The notes under the pieces were generated by a model, which worked only from the letters and a program-made list of their open reading frames with translations, was not told the DNA's origin and made no database searches. 64,000 nt of DNA from Ailurus styani (Eukaryota > Chordata > Mammalia > Carnivora > Ailuridae), in the NCBI GenBank assembly GCA_002007465.1, contig LNAC01000728.1, positions 62,001 through 126,000 of the forward strand, given 5' to 3'. The first letter of the stretch is position 1. Each line of letters starts with the position of its first letter. The position numbers and the translations under genes were made by a program. Below are positions 23,370 to 34,016 of the stretch, in pieces.

Positions 23370-23383
23370 ATCTATCTATCTAT
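23321..23383 (+). repeat. (CTAT)n microsatellite
   Basis: About 14 CTAT units with one interruption. It lies exactly between two SINEs; the ATCTAT text also flanks the next SINE on its right, so the SINE seems to have landed at the edge of the array. Confidence 0.95.
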
Positions 23384-23384
23384 T

Positions 23385-23563
23385 TTTTAAAGATTTTATT
23401 TATTTAGAGAGATCACAAGTAGGCAGAGAGGCAGGCAGAGAGAGAGGGGGAAGCAGGCTCCCCGCTGAGCAGAGAGCCCGATGTGGGGCTCGATGCCAGG
23501 ACCCTGGGATCATGACCTGAGCTGAAGGCAGAGTCTTAACCCACTGAGCCACCCAGGTGCCCC
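23385..23563 (-). mobile_element. Can-SINE, young type, at the edge of a CTAT array
   Basis: Reverse SINE with GATCACAAGTAGGCAGAGAG and CACCCAGGTGCCCC. ATCTAT(C/A)TATTTTT text on both sides suggests a target-site duplication in the array. Confidence 0.96.
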
Positions 23564-23599
23564 ATCTATATATTTTTAATTGCATTTATAAATCGATTA

Positions 23600-25035
23600 T
23601 TTCTGACAGATAAGGAATTTATCAATTCATATATATCTTTTAACTAATGAACTGGATTTACTCTTTTATCAGTTCTAATTCCCTATAGATTTTTTTTTTA
23701 ATGCAATCATAGTATCGGTCAACAATGACATTTTTTCTTTAATAAACTTTACTTTAAAAATGTATTATAGTATTTTTTAGGACCTCCAGAACAATGTTAA
23801 ATAGAAATGGTAATTTCTTCTTGCAGTGCTATTAGTTTTTGCCTCACATAGTTTTATGCTCTCTTAAGTGCTACACATTAAGGATTGTTACATCTTGGAG
23901 AATTGACACCTTCTTGTTATATAATGCTCTTCTTTATTCCTGATTTTTCCTTGCTTTGAAGTAGACTCTATCTGAAATTACTATACCTACTCCTGCTTTC
24001 TTTTGATTCATGTTAGCATGGTAAATTTTTTTCCCCATCCATTTACTTTTAATCTATATATGTCTTTATAATTAAAGTGGGTTTCTTATAGACAACATAG
24101 AGTTAGGTCTTATGTTTTGATCCTCCCTGACAATCTCTGTCTCTTAATTAATGCATTTAGGACATTGGCATTCAAAGTCATTACTGTTATAGTTAGATTA
24201 GTATCAACCATACTTATTACCATTTTCTATTTGTGGTCCTTGATTTGTGTTCCTATTTTTGTCTTCCCCTCTTTTTTTTTTTTTTTTTGCTTATCGTGGT
24301 TTTATCTTAGCATTTTATATGATTCTATTTTCTCTCCTTTCATAGCATATTGCTATACATCTTTTTAAAAAATGTTTTTTAGTGGTTGCCCTAGAGTTTC
24401 CTAGAGTGGTTGCCTATTAGTTGGACAACTAATCCAAGTCCACTTCCACTTTCAAATAACACTGTATTACTTCACGGGTGAGTTCCTTAAAATAGCAGCA
24501 TCGTCCCCATGCCTCCCCACTGTCCCTACTATCATTGCTGTCATTCATTTTACACATATATAAGCATTCCTATATGTATAAGGTATGTATAAAAGCATAA
24601 GATATATATATATATAATGCATATATGTACACAGATACATGTTCATGTATAAATATTTAAGGTTTATGTGTAAATGTACATGAGTGAATACATTGTTGCT
24701 ATTATGACTTGGAACAAATAATATTTGTTGTCTCTGGTAGATCGATTAAGAGAAAGAAAAATAAAAATTTTTATCTTACCTTCATTTTTTTCCTTCTTTG
24801 ATCCTTTTCCTTTCTTTTATGTAGATTCACATACCTTATCTATGTTATTTTCCTTCCTTCTAAGAACTTCTTTTAGGATTTATTGTAAGGCAAGTCTATT
24901 AGAAGCAAATTCCTTAAGTTTTTATCTGAGAACGTCTTTATTTCTCCTTCACTTTTAAAAGATAATCTCATAGGGTACAGGATTCTAGGTTAGTGGGTTT
25001 TTTTCCGTCTCAACACTCCACTCTTCTTTCTTGCA
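23600..25035 (-). mobile_element. Old L1 fragments
   Basis: Antisense L1 ORF2-like text: GACCTCCAGAACAATGTTAAATAG, GTAGACTCTATCTGAAATTACTAT, GTGGGTTTCTTATAGACAAC, CTTTTAGGATTTATTGTAAGG, GAACGTCTTTATTTCTCCTTC, TAGGGTACAGGATTCTAGG. Many stops. Order suggests more internal L1 sequence than the neighbouring 3' fragments. Confidence 0.7.
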
Positions 25036-25039
25036 TATT

Positions 25040-25246
25040 TTAAAGATTTTATTTATTTATTTGTTTATTTACATATTTATTTGAGAGAGTGGGGGGGGAG
25101 GGAGAGAGTGAGAGAGAGAGAAACTCCAGTAGACTCTCCACAGAGCAGGGAGCCTGACACATGTCTTGATTTCATGACCCTGAGATCATGACCTGAGATG
25201 AAACCAAGAGTCAGATGCTTAACCGACTGAGCCACCAAGGTGTGCC
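25040..25246 (-). mobile_element. Can-SINE, older type
   Basis: Reverse SINE with GATCATGACCTGAGATGAAA, ACCGACTGAGCCACCAAGG; G-rich stretch in the body. Older subfamily by its ACCAAGAGTCAGATGC head. Confidence 0.9.
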
Positions 25247-26420
25247 TCCTACCTGGTTTCTGAGGGGAAGTCAGATGTAATTATTCTCTTTGTTTCTCTA
25301 AGGTAGAGTGTTTTTTTTCCCCCCTTTGGCTTCTCCTAGCATTTTTTGGTCTTTTTTTTTTTTTTCTTGTAGTTTAACAATGATATGCCTAGATGTGGGG
25401 GTTTTTGTTTTTGTTTTGCCTTTTTTTTTTTTTTTTTTCATTTATCCTGCTTGAAATTCTCTGAGATTCCTGGATATGTAGTTTGGTGTCTGAAATTCAT
25501 TTGGAGGAAATTCGTAATTATTATTGTTTCAAATATTTCTTCTCCTTCCTTTCCTTTTTTTCTGGTATTTCCATCATGTATATATGGCACCTTTTGTGGT
25601 TGTCCCACAGTCCTTGGATATCCTATTCTCTGTGTGTCTGTGTGTTTTAAGTGTTTGTTTTCTTTGCTTTTCAGAGTTGGAGGTTTCCGTTGATACATCC
25701 TTTAGCTCAGAGATTCTGTCCCCAGTCTTGTCTTGTTTAATAATCAGCCCATCAAAGGCATTCTAGAGTATTCTTGATCTCTAGCATTTCTTTTTGATTC
25801 TTCCTTAGTATTTCCATATCTCTGCTTACATTGTCCATGCTTTCTTGCATGCTATCTACTTTATTTATTAGAGCCCTTAGCATATTAATCACAGTTGTTT
25901 TAAATTCCCAGTCTGATAATTCCAACATTTCTACCATGTCTGTTTCTGATGCTTGCTATTTCTCTTTAAATTGTCCTTTTGCCTTTGATAGGCTATTCGT
26001 TTTTTTCTTGATAGTTGGACATGATGTACTGGGTAGAAGGAACTGATTGATGTTAATGGGCCTTTAGTGATGTGGTGGTAAAATGTTGGGGGATGGGAAG
26101 TGATCCTAAGATCTATGATTGGCTCTCACTCTTTTAGTGAGCCCGTGCCTCTGGTCTGTAACCTTCACGAGTGTTTCTCACTTGTCTTTTTTTTCTTCCC
26201 CCCCTCCCACTTAAATGGGAGGCTAGAACTGACTGGGTTGACTATTTCCCTTCCCCTAAGTCAATTAGGCTCTGATAAACCCCAGCAGGTTAGGTTCTGG
26301 TTAACTAGTTTCTCCTGAGGGCAGGCTTTGTTCAGTACATTAGAGTGATGTGGTTTAATTCAAAATGGTTCCTTTTTCCTCTCCCTTGCTGGAAGCCTGA
26401 GGGAATTTTTCTTTGATATT
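25247..26420 (-). mobile_element. Old L1/HAL1-type LINE fragment
   Basis: Antisense LINE text with long T tracts: TTCTTGTAGTTTAACAATGATATG, AAATTCTCTGAGATTCCTGGAT, CAGAGTTGGAGGTTTC, TCTGATAATTCCAACATTTCTACC, GATAGTTGGACATGATGTACTGGG, CTCTTTTAGTGAGCCCGTGCC. It matches a mammal-wide LINE segment that I recall as L1/HAL1 but cannot place to a subfamily. Confidence 0.6.
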
Positions 26421-27159
26421 TGCTGTGAAAACCTGGTTGAGCTCCTAAAGGTAAATATCATGAAATTGTGAGGCCTTCTATGACTGCTTCTCCCCGGAGT
26501 TCTTAACTCCCAGAGTTGTCTGCATTGAGCCTCCAGCAATTCATCAATTGTTCATACCCTGTAGTTCCTACCCGGGCATTGGTTTCTGCTCAGGAGTCTC
26601 CGTTCTGGTAAGCCGTGATGCCCTGCGTTTCCCTGTCTATCTCTCCAGTCTTGGGGGCTGTGGTTTGCTCTGTGTCCTCCCCTTTTCTGTGGATTCAAGA
26701 AGTGTTGTTGATTTTTCAGTCAGGCATTTTACTTGTTAGGGCAGAGGGGTGACTTCCAAGTTTATTGAGTGTGGAACCTTCTGAGTTCTATTTTGACCCT
26801 GTTAAAAGAAGCTAAATGGTCTGGAGGAGCACAGACTTCGTTCCACGTGGATTCCTACTTCAGTGCTGGTAAGCTTCCTCTTGATTCCTAATCATAGAGG
26901 AGGAGGTTGAAGGGCTGAGGGTGGAGGGTGTGGTCATAGTGCTAGTGAGGGGGCCCACTTGATGTCCTTGGGGGGAGAGGAGCAAGTGCTCCACATTCTT
27001 GACTGATGATCAAGTGTGACTGGGAAAAGGTATTTTACATCTACCTCAAGGATCTCGTCTTGGTCTCTGATAATTATGGGATGAAGAAGGTGGAAAGATT
27101 TCATTTATTCTATGTGCAGGATGTTGATATCTGTGTTAATAAGTGAAATCTGTAGGGTT
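26421..27159. other. Unmarked DNA, perhaps LINE-derived
   Basis: No confident feature. Continuation of the preceding LINE is possible but not demonstrable by eye. Confidence 0.35.
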
Positions 27160-27900
27160 TTTTTTTCTTGGTTGTCATGTATTGAAATCAAGGTCATCCT
27201 AGCCTTATAAAAACAAGTTTGAAAGAATTCCTTCTTTTATTATTCTCTGGAACAGTTTGTGTAAGAAAGGGCTTTTGTGTTGCTTGAAAGTTTAGTAAAA
27301 GTTGTCTGTAAAACTGTCGGAGCCTCATGGTGTTCTTGTTTGGGTCTGTGGGAAGGCAAGGGTATGAAAAGATGGGGGTAGTGAGATGGATTTTTTAACT
27401 CTCAATTTCTTTAATAGATATTTAGTTTATCTATTTTGTCTTTGGTTAGAATCAGTAATTTACTATTTTTTTCTATAAAATTGTTCATTGCTTCCTAGTT
27501 TTCAAATTTAATGGCATAAAAGAATTTCTGATATTCTGTAAAGATTGGAAAAAGTCTCCATTGTACCTAAAGGTATAGTCCCTTTTTAATTTTTATCTTG
27601 ACTAGTTTTGGGATAGATTTGACTATTAGTCTTTTAAATGTTTTCATCGTTGTTTTTCTCTATTTTATCTTGTTTTTCTATATTATTTCCTTCTCCAACT
27701 TTCTTTAGGTTATCTTAAGTTACACATTTAACATACAGGTTTTAAATCTATATTGTTCGCATAAAGATAATATATAACATTTGCATAAATGTATATACAT
27801 GTGTGCAGATGCGTACATCCTGTAAGTGCTGTTTTAGTTGCCTCACACAGATTTTATATGTGATTATTTCAGCTTCTTTTAATTTGCTTTTTATTTCTGA
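27160..27900 (-). mobile_element. Old L1 ORF2 fragment
   Basis: Antisense ORF2 text: GTTTGAAAGAATTCCTTCTT, CTCTGGAACAGTTTGTGTAAG, CCTCATGGTGTTCTTGTTTGGG, ATTTAGTTTATCTATTTTGTC, TTTCTGATATTCTGT. Decayed. Confidence 0.75.
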
Positions 27901-27950
27901 CAGCTGGGCATTTCTCTTGTGAGCTCTCTTATATATATATATATATATTT

Positions 27951-28147
27951 TTTTTTTTTTAAGATTTATTTATTTATTTGACACAGAGAGAGAGAGATCA
28001 CAAGTAGGGAGAGAGGCAGGCAGAGAGAGAGGAGGAAGCAGGCTTCCTGCTGAGCAGGGAGCCCCATGCGGGGCTTGATCCCAGGACCCTGAGATCATGA
28101 CCTGAGCTGAAGGCAGAGGCTTTAACCCACTGAGCCACTCAGGCGCC
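27951..28147 (-). mobile_element. Can-SINE, young type
   Basis: Reverse SINE with GATCACAAGTAGGGAGAGAG and CCCACTGAGCCACTCAGGCG. CTCTCTTATATAT occurs left (from 27924) and right (from 28148), the latter shorter because of AT drift. An (AT)n run abuts the tail. Confidence 0.96.
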
Positions 28148-28256
28148 CTCTCTTATATATTTTAAATACTTTTTTGTTGGTGATATTGTATTTGTGGAAA
28201 ATGGGGTTCAATTTTATGTTAGTCCACTGTGTTGCTGGAATTGGGAGACAAATATA

Positions 28257-28428
28257 TGATTTTATTTATTTGACAGAGAGGGAGGGAACACAAGCAGGGG
28301 GAGTGGGTGAGGGAGAAGCTGGTCTCCCACCGAGCAAGGAGTCCGATATGGGGCTCGATCTCAGGATCCTGGGATCATGACCTGAACAAAAGGCAGACAC
28401 TTAAGGACTGAGCCACCCAGGAGCTCCC
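28257..28428 (-). mobile_element. Can-SINE, older type
   Basis: Reverse SINE with AACACAAGCAGGGGGAGTGG, GATCATGACCTGAACAAAAG, GGACTGAGCCACCCAGG. Short T tail. Confidence 0.92.
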
Positions 28429-28502
28429 CTCTTACATTTGATAATGATTTTCTTTTTGTACTAAGAGGGGAGCAAAATAATGCAACAGTAATACTGAAAT
28501 TT

Positions 28503-28765
28503 CTTTTTTTTTATTATTAGTTCAGGGGTAGAATTTAGTGATTCATCAGTTGCATATAATGACCAGCGCTCATTATTATCAGATGTCCTCCTGAATGCCC
28601 ATCACCCAATCGTCCCTTCCCCCAACTCACCTCCCCTCCAGCAAACCTGTTTGTTTCCTAGAGTTCAGCATCCCTATGGTTTGCATCCCTCTCACTTTTC
28701 ATCTTATTTTATTTTTCCTTCCCTTTTCCTATGTTCTTCTGTTTTGTTTCTTAACTTTCTGAAAA
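28503..28765 (-). mobile_element. Carnivore L1 3' UTR fragment
   Basis: Antisense 3' UTR with T-rich end on the left, then GTTGCATATAATGACCAGCG, GTCCTCCTGAATGCCCATCACCC and CCCAACTCACCTCCCCTCCAGC. It parallels 40202-40440, the 3' UTR of another L1 in this window, but is more diverged and severely 5' truncated. Confidence 0.8.
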
Positions 28766-28856
28766 AATAAAAATAAGATCTGTTAAGTCAAAGAGGAGAA
28801 ATAAATGAATTTACAGGCAGGGATAAATTATTATTTTCTTAATTAACTTTTCAGGT

Positions 28857-29049
28857 TTTTAAAAATGATTTTATTTACTTATTTAAGAGAGGGAGAGAGA
28901 CAGAGATAGTGAAAGAGAGAGCACAAGTGGGGAGGAGAACAGGCTCCCTGCCGAGCGAGGAGCCCGATGCAGGGCTTGATGCCAGGACCCTGGGATCATG
29001 ATCTGAGCCAAAGGCAGACAGTTAACTGACTGAGCCACCCAGGCACCCC
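28857..29049 (-). mobile_element. Can-SINE, older type
   Basis: Reverse SINE with GAGCACAAGTGGGGAGGAG, CCCGATGCAGGGCTTGATGC, TGACTGAGCCACCCAGGCAC. It lies at the 3' end of the following L1. Confidence 0.93.
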
Positions 29050-29396
29050 AAGTTTTCAGTTTTAATTCCAGTGTAGTTAACATGCAGTGTTATATTAGTT
29101 TCAGGCATACAACACCAGGTGCTCATCATGATAAGGGTGCTCGTAATCCTCTTCACCTATTTTGTCCATCCCTGACCTACCTGCCCTCAGTGACCATCAG
29201 TTTGTTCTCTACATTGAAGAGTCTGTTTCTTCGTTTGTCTCTCTCTCTTTCCCCTTTGCTCATTTGTTTTGTTTCTTAAGTTCCACATATGGATGGAATC
29301 ATATGGTATTTGTCTTTCTCTAACTGACTTATTTTACTTAGTATTATACTCTAACTCCATCCATGTTTTTGCAAATGGCAAGAGTTAATTCTTTTT

Positions 29397-29415
29397 TTTT
29401 TTAATTTATTTATTT

Positions 29416-29449
<34 letters not shown>

Positions 29450-29603
29450 ACAAGTAGGCAGCGAGGCAGGCAGAGAGAGAGAGAAAGGGGAGCAGTCTTC
29501 CTGCTGAGCATGAGAGCCCGATATGGGACTTGATCCCAGGATCCTGAGAACATGACCCGAGCCGAAGGCAGAGGCTCAACCCCCTGAGCCACCCAGGCGC
29601 CCC
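29397..29603 (-). mobile_element. Can-SINE, young type, nested in L1
   Basis: Reverse SINE with an expanded GA run next to the tail, CACAAGTAGGCAGCGAGGCA and CACCCAGGCGCCCC. Perfect 17-bp target-site duplication AAGAGTTAATTCTTTTT (29380-29396, 29604-29620). It dates after the L1. Confidence 0.98.
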
Positions 29604-29637
29604 AAGAGTTAATTCTTTTTATGGCTGAATAATATTC

Positions 29638-29639
<2 letters not shown>

Positions 29640-29683
<44 letters not shown>
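29640..29683 (+). repeat. (TG)n microsatellite within L1
   Basis: About 21 TG units at the L1 motif ATATTCCAxTGTGTATA, a frequent site of repeat birth. It gives His-Thr frames on the minus strand. Confidence 0.97.
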
Positions 29684-29686
<3 letters not shown>

Positions 29687-31085
29687 CACACCACATCTAC
29701 TTTATCCATTCATCTATTGACGGGCACTTGGGCTGCTTCCATAATTTTGGCTATTGTAAATAATGCTGCAGTAGACATAAAGGTACATATATCCCTTTGA
29801 ATTGGTGTTTCGTATTTTGGGGGTAAATGCCCAGTAGTGTGATTACTGGGCCATAGGGTAGTTCTGTTTCTAACTCTTTGAGGAGACTCTGTACTATTTT
29901 ACTCAGTGGCTACACCAGTTTGCAAACCTACCAACACTGCAAGAAGTTTCCCCTTTCTCCACATCTTCACCAACACCTATTGTTTCTTGTGCTATTGATT
30001 TTAGCCATTCTGACAGGTGTGAAGTGATATTTCATTGTAGTTTTGACTTGTTTTTCCCTTAGGATGAGTGAAGTTGAGCATCTTTTCCTGTGTCTGTTGG
30101 CCACCTGGATGTCTTCTGTGGAGAAATGCCTGTTTATGTCTTCTGCCCATTTTTCACTGGATTGTTTGTTTTTTGGGTGTTGAGTTGTACCAGTTTATTA
30201 TATATTTTGGATACTAACCCTGTACCAGATAGGTCATTTGCAAATATTTTCTCCCATTCAGTAGGTGGCCCTTCAGTTTTGTTGATTGTTTCCATCTCTG
30301 TGCAGATGCTTTTTATTTTGATGTCGTCCCAAGAGTTTATATTTTACTTGCCTCAGGAGACCTATCTAGAAAAATTTTACTATGGCCAATATCAGAGAAA
30401 TTACTGCCTGTGCTTTTTTTTTTCTAGGATTTTTATGGCTTGGGTCTCACATTAATCTCTAACCCATTTTGAGTTTATTTTTGTGTACGGTGCAAGAAAG
30501 TGGTCCAGTTTCATTCCTTTCATATAACTATCCAGTTTCCCCAGCATTGTTGAAGAGGCAGTCTTTTTTCCACTGTATCTTCTTTTTTCCTTTGTTGAAG
30601 ATTGACCATAGAATTATGGGCTTATTTCTGTGTTTTGTCTTCTATTCCATTAATCTATGTGTCTGTTTTTGTGCCAGTACCATGCTGTTTTGATTACTAC
30701 AGCTTTGTATTATAACTCAAAGTCTGAAATTTTGATACCTCCACTTTTGTTTCTCCTTTTCAAGATTGCTTTGACTATTTGGAGTCTTTTGTGGTCCGAT
30801 ATAAATTTTAGGATTGTTTGTTCTAGTTCTGTAAAAAATGCTGCTGGTATTTTGATAGGGATTGCACTAAATCTGTAGATTTCTCTGGGTCATGTAGACA
30901 TTTTAACAATATTTGTTCTTCCAACCCATGAGCATGGCATATTTTCCCATGTTTTCCATCTTCAATTTTTTTTTCCCATCGCTGTTTTAAAGTTTTCAGA
31001 GTGCAGGTGTTTTTCACCTCTTTGGTTAAATTTATTCCAGGTATTTTATTATTTCTTGTGCAACTGTAAATGGGATTATTTTATT

Positions 31086-31658
31086 TACAAGTTTTTAAAA
31101 TGATAATTCTAGATCATAAGTTAAATTCATGGTAGCATTGTAGTCTTTTCAACTATAAACTGGGAATGAATGAGTCTTTACTACTTCATAGTCTTAGAGA
31201 AAAAATGAGAATACTAGAGGAAACACTTTAAAAAGTGGGCACAGTGTTAGAATATGGCATATGAAAGTTCAGTTTCCAAGTGTTTGGAGTCAGATATAAT
31301 GGAATATATATTACCGTGTTACATAGACCTACAACCTGCATCCACACTGCTGATTATTATTTGTAAGTACCGATTTGTAAGAAGAGCTATATAAATTTTT
31401 TAGGCTTTTATGATCTAACTAAATTAATACATTCTAACATGTAGTAAGCACATTAAATATTCAATTAGGTGACCTCAAAGGGTGAGTACCTGGAATGCAT
31501 TCAGGTTGAATGGAATGAAGAGCTTAGTATGTGAAAGGCATCTATGAAGTTTCCAGCTTATCTTCTCTCTTTAAGTATTATCTCAACGCACCATCTTTTA
31601 AAGACTCCACCGTACCCTTCTCTGTAGTTGCTTTCTGTTATTAGATTTCTTCTATTTA
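31086..31658. other. Unmarked AT-rich DNA
   Basis: No feature recognised. Confidence 0.4.
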
Positions 31659-31860
31659 TTTATTTATTTGTTTGTTTGTTTTTTAAAGATTTTATTTATT
31701 TGACAGAGAGAGATCACAAGTAGGCAGAGAGGCAGAGAGAGAGGAGGAAGCAGACTCCCCGCCAAGCAGGGAGCCTGATGTGGGCCTTGATCCCAGGACC
31801 CTGAGACCATGACCTGAGCCGAAGGCAGAGGCTTTAACCCGCTGAGCCACCCAGGCGCCC
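31659..31860 (-). mobile_element. Can-SINE, young type
   Basis: Reverse SINE, GATCACAAGTAGGCAGAGAG and AACCCGCTGAGCCACCCAGG. Target-site duplication AGATTTCTTCTATTTA, 16 bp, perfect (31643-31658, 31861-31876). It forms a head-to-head inverted pair with the SINE at 31947. Confidence 0.98.
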
Positions 31861-31946
31861 AGATTTCTTCTATTTAAAAAATGATATTACATCATTGTTT
31901 TCTTGGAAATGGGTAGTATATAAGTGATCATTAAAAGTACCAATAA

Positions 31947-32133
31947 GGGCACCTGGGTGGCTCAGTTGGTTGAGCGACTGCCTTTGGCTCAGGTCATGAT
32001 CCCAGAGTCCCAGGATCAAGTCCCACATCAGGCTCCCAGCTCCACGGGGAGTCTGCTTCATCCTCTGACCTTCTCCTCTCTCATGCTCTCTCTCTCTCTC
32101 AAATAAATAAAATCTGGAAAAAAAATTTTTTTA
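31947..32133 (+). mobile_element. Can-SINE, older type, sense orientation
   Basis: Starts GGCACCTGGGTGGCTCAGTT, carries GGTCATGATCCCAGAGTCCC and AAATAAATAAAATC plus A-rich tail. Perfect 14-bp duplication AAAAGTACCAATAA (31933-31946, 32134-32147). Confidence 0.97.
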
Positions 32134-32147
32134 AAAAGTACCAATAA

Positions 32148-33857
32148 AACACAACATGTGTACATAGAATAATGGAATGTAGAGCTTTCAATTTTTCTCT
32201 CTTCTTAAATAGAGAAATGTGTCTCTAGGTATTAAGTGTTTTAACCAAATTCTAAACCATAGCTGTCTTTGTTTCTTGAATTCAAAGTTCTAGTGAGAAA
32301 GCATCTTAAAACTGAATTCCTTTCATAGGGATAATCTAAGTGAGAATAGTTAATTAGTCCCTTTTGGTGCTTAGAAATTATTATATCCAGAATCAGATGC
32401 ATACTTATGATTTCTGTACATGTGGGTATTACCTCTTCTAAAATAGAAACATGCTGGAAATTTGTTTTCTTGACAGTAACTCATAATTATCTTCCTATTT
32501 ATGCTACTCTGTTCCTACATTTGGGCCCAATTTTTTAAGCATTTCAGATTACATTTCTTATGATATCATAGCCTTTATTTCAATGCATAAAAAGTACCTA
32601 TTTACATTTAGTCTATTCATGCATTCATCCATTTACTAGTAAATAAATAAGGGTAGAAAATTGTTGTTCTTTGAGGTCTGCCCCTAATCTATATCCTACA
32701 TGATGCCCGTACCCGTCATTTTGGCTCACAGAAGGCTGTCTTTGGAGTACCTGAGTGTCTCCTTGGGCACTGAGCCCTCCATCCCTATGCCCTCTCCTGT
32801 TTGGTGAGACCATTTCCACGGGCCTGTGCTGCATCCCACGTAGATCTGTGAAAAGGAAGCTTGAAAATTTTAGACTGATACCTCCCTGAGAGACTTCAGA
32901 TAGAAAATACTTATAAATGTAGGCCAGCAGGGTCTCCCTGCTACCCCTGAGGCTTGGCCACTATCACCCCGACCCCCTCCCCACAGTCCGCATACCTTGC
33001 AGTACAGTGGCTTCTCCAAGTCTGTCTGCAGGCTCTCAAGCCTTAGGTTTCTGCCACAAGCTGTCACTCCAAAACTTGCCTATTCTGAATTCTCTTTTTC
33101 CACACTTTAGCTTGGCTCTGTTTTTTCTTTTTATATCTTCCTAATGGTCAACCAAAGAGGGGACCCCCCCCCAATCCTTTCTCCCTGATAATATTCCCTA
33201 AATCTTGTCACCTCTCTGCCTTCTGCAATGGCACCCCCTCCCTGATGTATGAATTGAAAACTGAAATTTTTTTCAAAAGGTGTAATTTTGGGTAATAAAA
33301 TAATGATAAACCAGATTACCTTGCAGCTCTGATGATTAGATAACTTCAATGGAATGCAAATTTCCTACTCTAAAAAATTCCCTTGTTCATTTTTGTGGAG
33401 ATGTCTGCTTGCTGCTACATTTTTCTCCCCTTTCCTGACCTCTTCCTCCACATCACAGCACTCCAGCCACGTCTCCACCATACCCTCCACTTTACCAAGC
33501 CACAGCCCCCTCAGTATCCCCTGTTCTGAACCTACATTCAGTTTCTGGCCTCTCTGTACTTGCTCAAAAACATATTAATGTGCTCAGCTAGACAATGGTG
33601 AGACTTATGCTTTTTCTTCTCTCCTACCCAGTCTCTTCTAGGGACAAGGACCAGGGCAAAGACATTCCTTTATGATATGAATTATGTTATTCCTCCTTTA
33701 CTGAAACAAATTATTTCTCCCAAACTGTAAAGTGAGTAGGTACCAAATGTTTCTTCCAGAACAGTATCTGCAGATGGGAAGAACCATATATTTATGAGAA
33801 TTCCTCCTTCACTAACTAGAGTAACACTTATGATCTTGGTGTCCTAATTCCAGGGAA
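32148..33857. other. Unmarked DNA, with a possible L2 piece
   Basis: Mostly nothing recognised. About 33430-33575 (CCACATCACAGCACTCCAGCC, TTCTGGCCTCTCTGTACTTG) is compatible with sense L2, at low confidence. A 74-codon frame here follows that L2-like text and is not called. Confidence 0.35.
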
Positions 33858-34016
33858 GAATTATATATATAAATCTTATTATATAACATATAATTATTTA
33901 TAATTATATGTTATATAATATTTAATTATATAATAATAACAGAATTATAATTATATATTACAAATATATTGTATATAATATATACTATATGCATATAATA
34001 TATATATTATAAATCT
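33858..34016. repeat. AT-rich island with a 21-bp-arm palindrome
   Basis: Almost pure A/T for ~160 bp. Arms 33877-33897 and 33900-33920 are perfect reverse complements around a 2-nt centre, and could extrude as a cruciform. No gene nearby explains it. Confidence 0.93.

Larger units (their letters stand above)
29050..31085 (-). mobile_element. L1 3' half (ORF2 RT region to 3' end), dead
   Basis: About 2 kb of antisense L1: 3' end TTAACATGCAGTGTTATATTAG, then GAATCATATGGTATTTGTC, TTATCCATTCATCTATTGACGG, GGTAAATGCCCAGTAGTGTGAT, CACCAGTTTGCAAACCTACC, GTTGAGCATCTTTTCC, and up to RT-domain text GCCAGTACCATGCTGTTTTG, TTGATAGGGATTGCACTAAATC, ATTTATTCCAGGTATTTTATT. Frames of 121, 74 and 73 codons on the plus strand are antisense shadows. 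A young SINE and a TG repeat lie within. Confidence 0.92.

Noticed and set aside
23321..23383. Regular spacing suggestive of a CRISPR-like array
   Set aside because: A plain 4-bp microsatellite; no spacers or repeats of CRISPR size, and the genome is mammalian.
30090..30878. Plus-strand frames of 73-121 codons with hydrophobic, membrane-like composition
   Set aside because: They are antisense to the L1 ORF2 region; the T-rich antisense strand gives Phe/Leu/Ser-rich frames.
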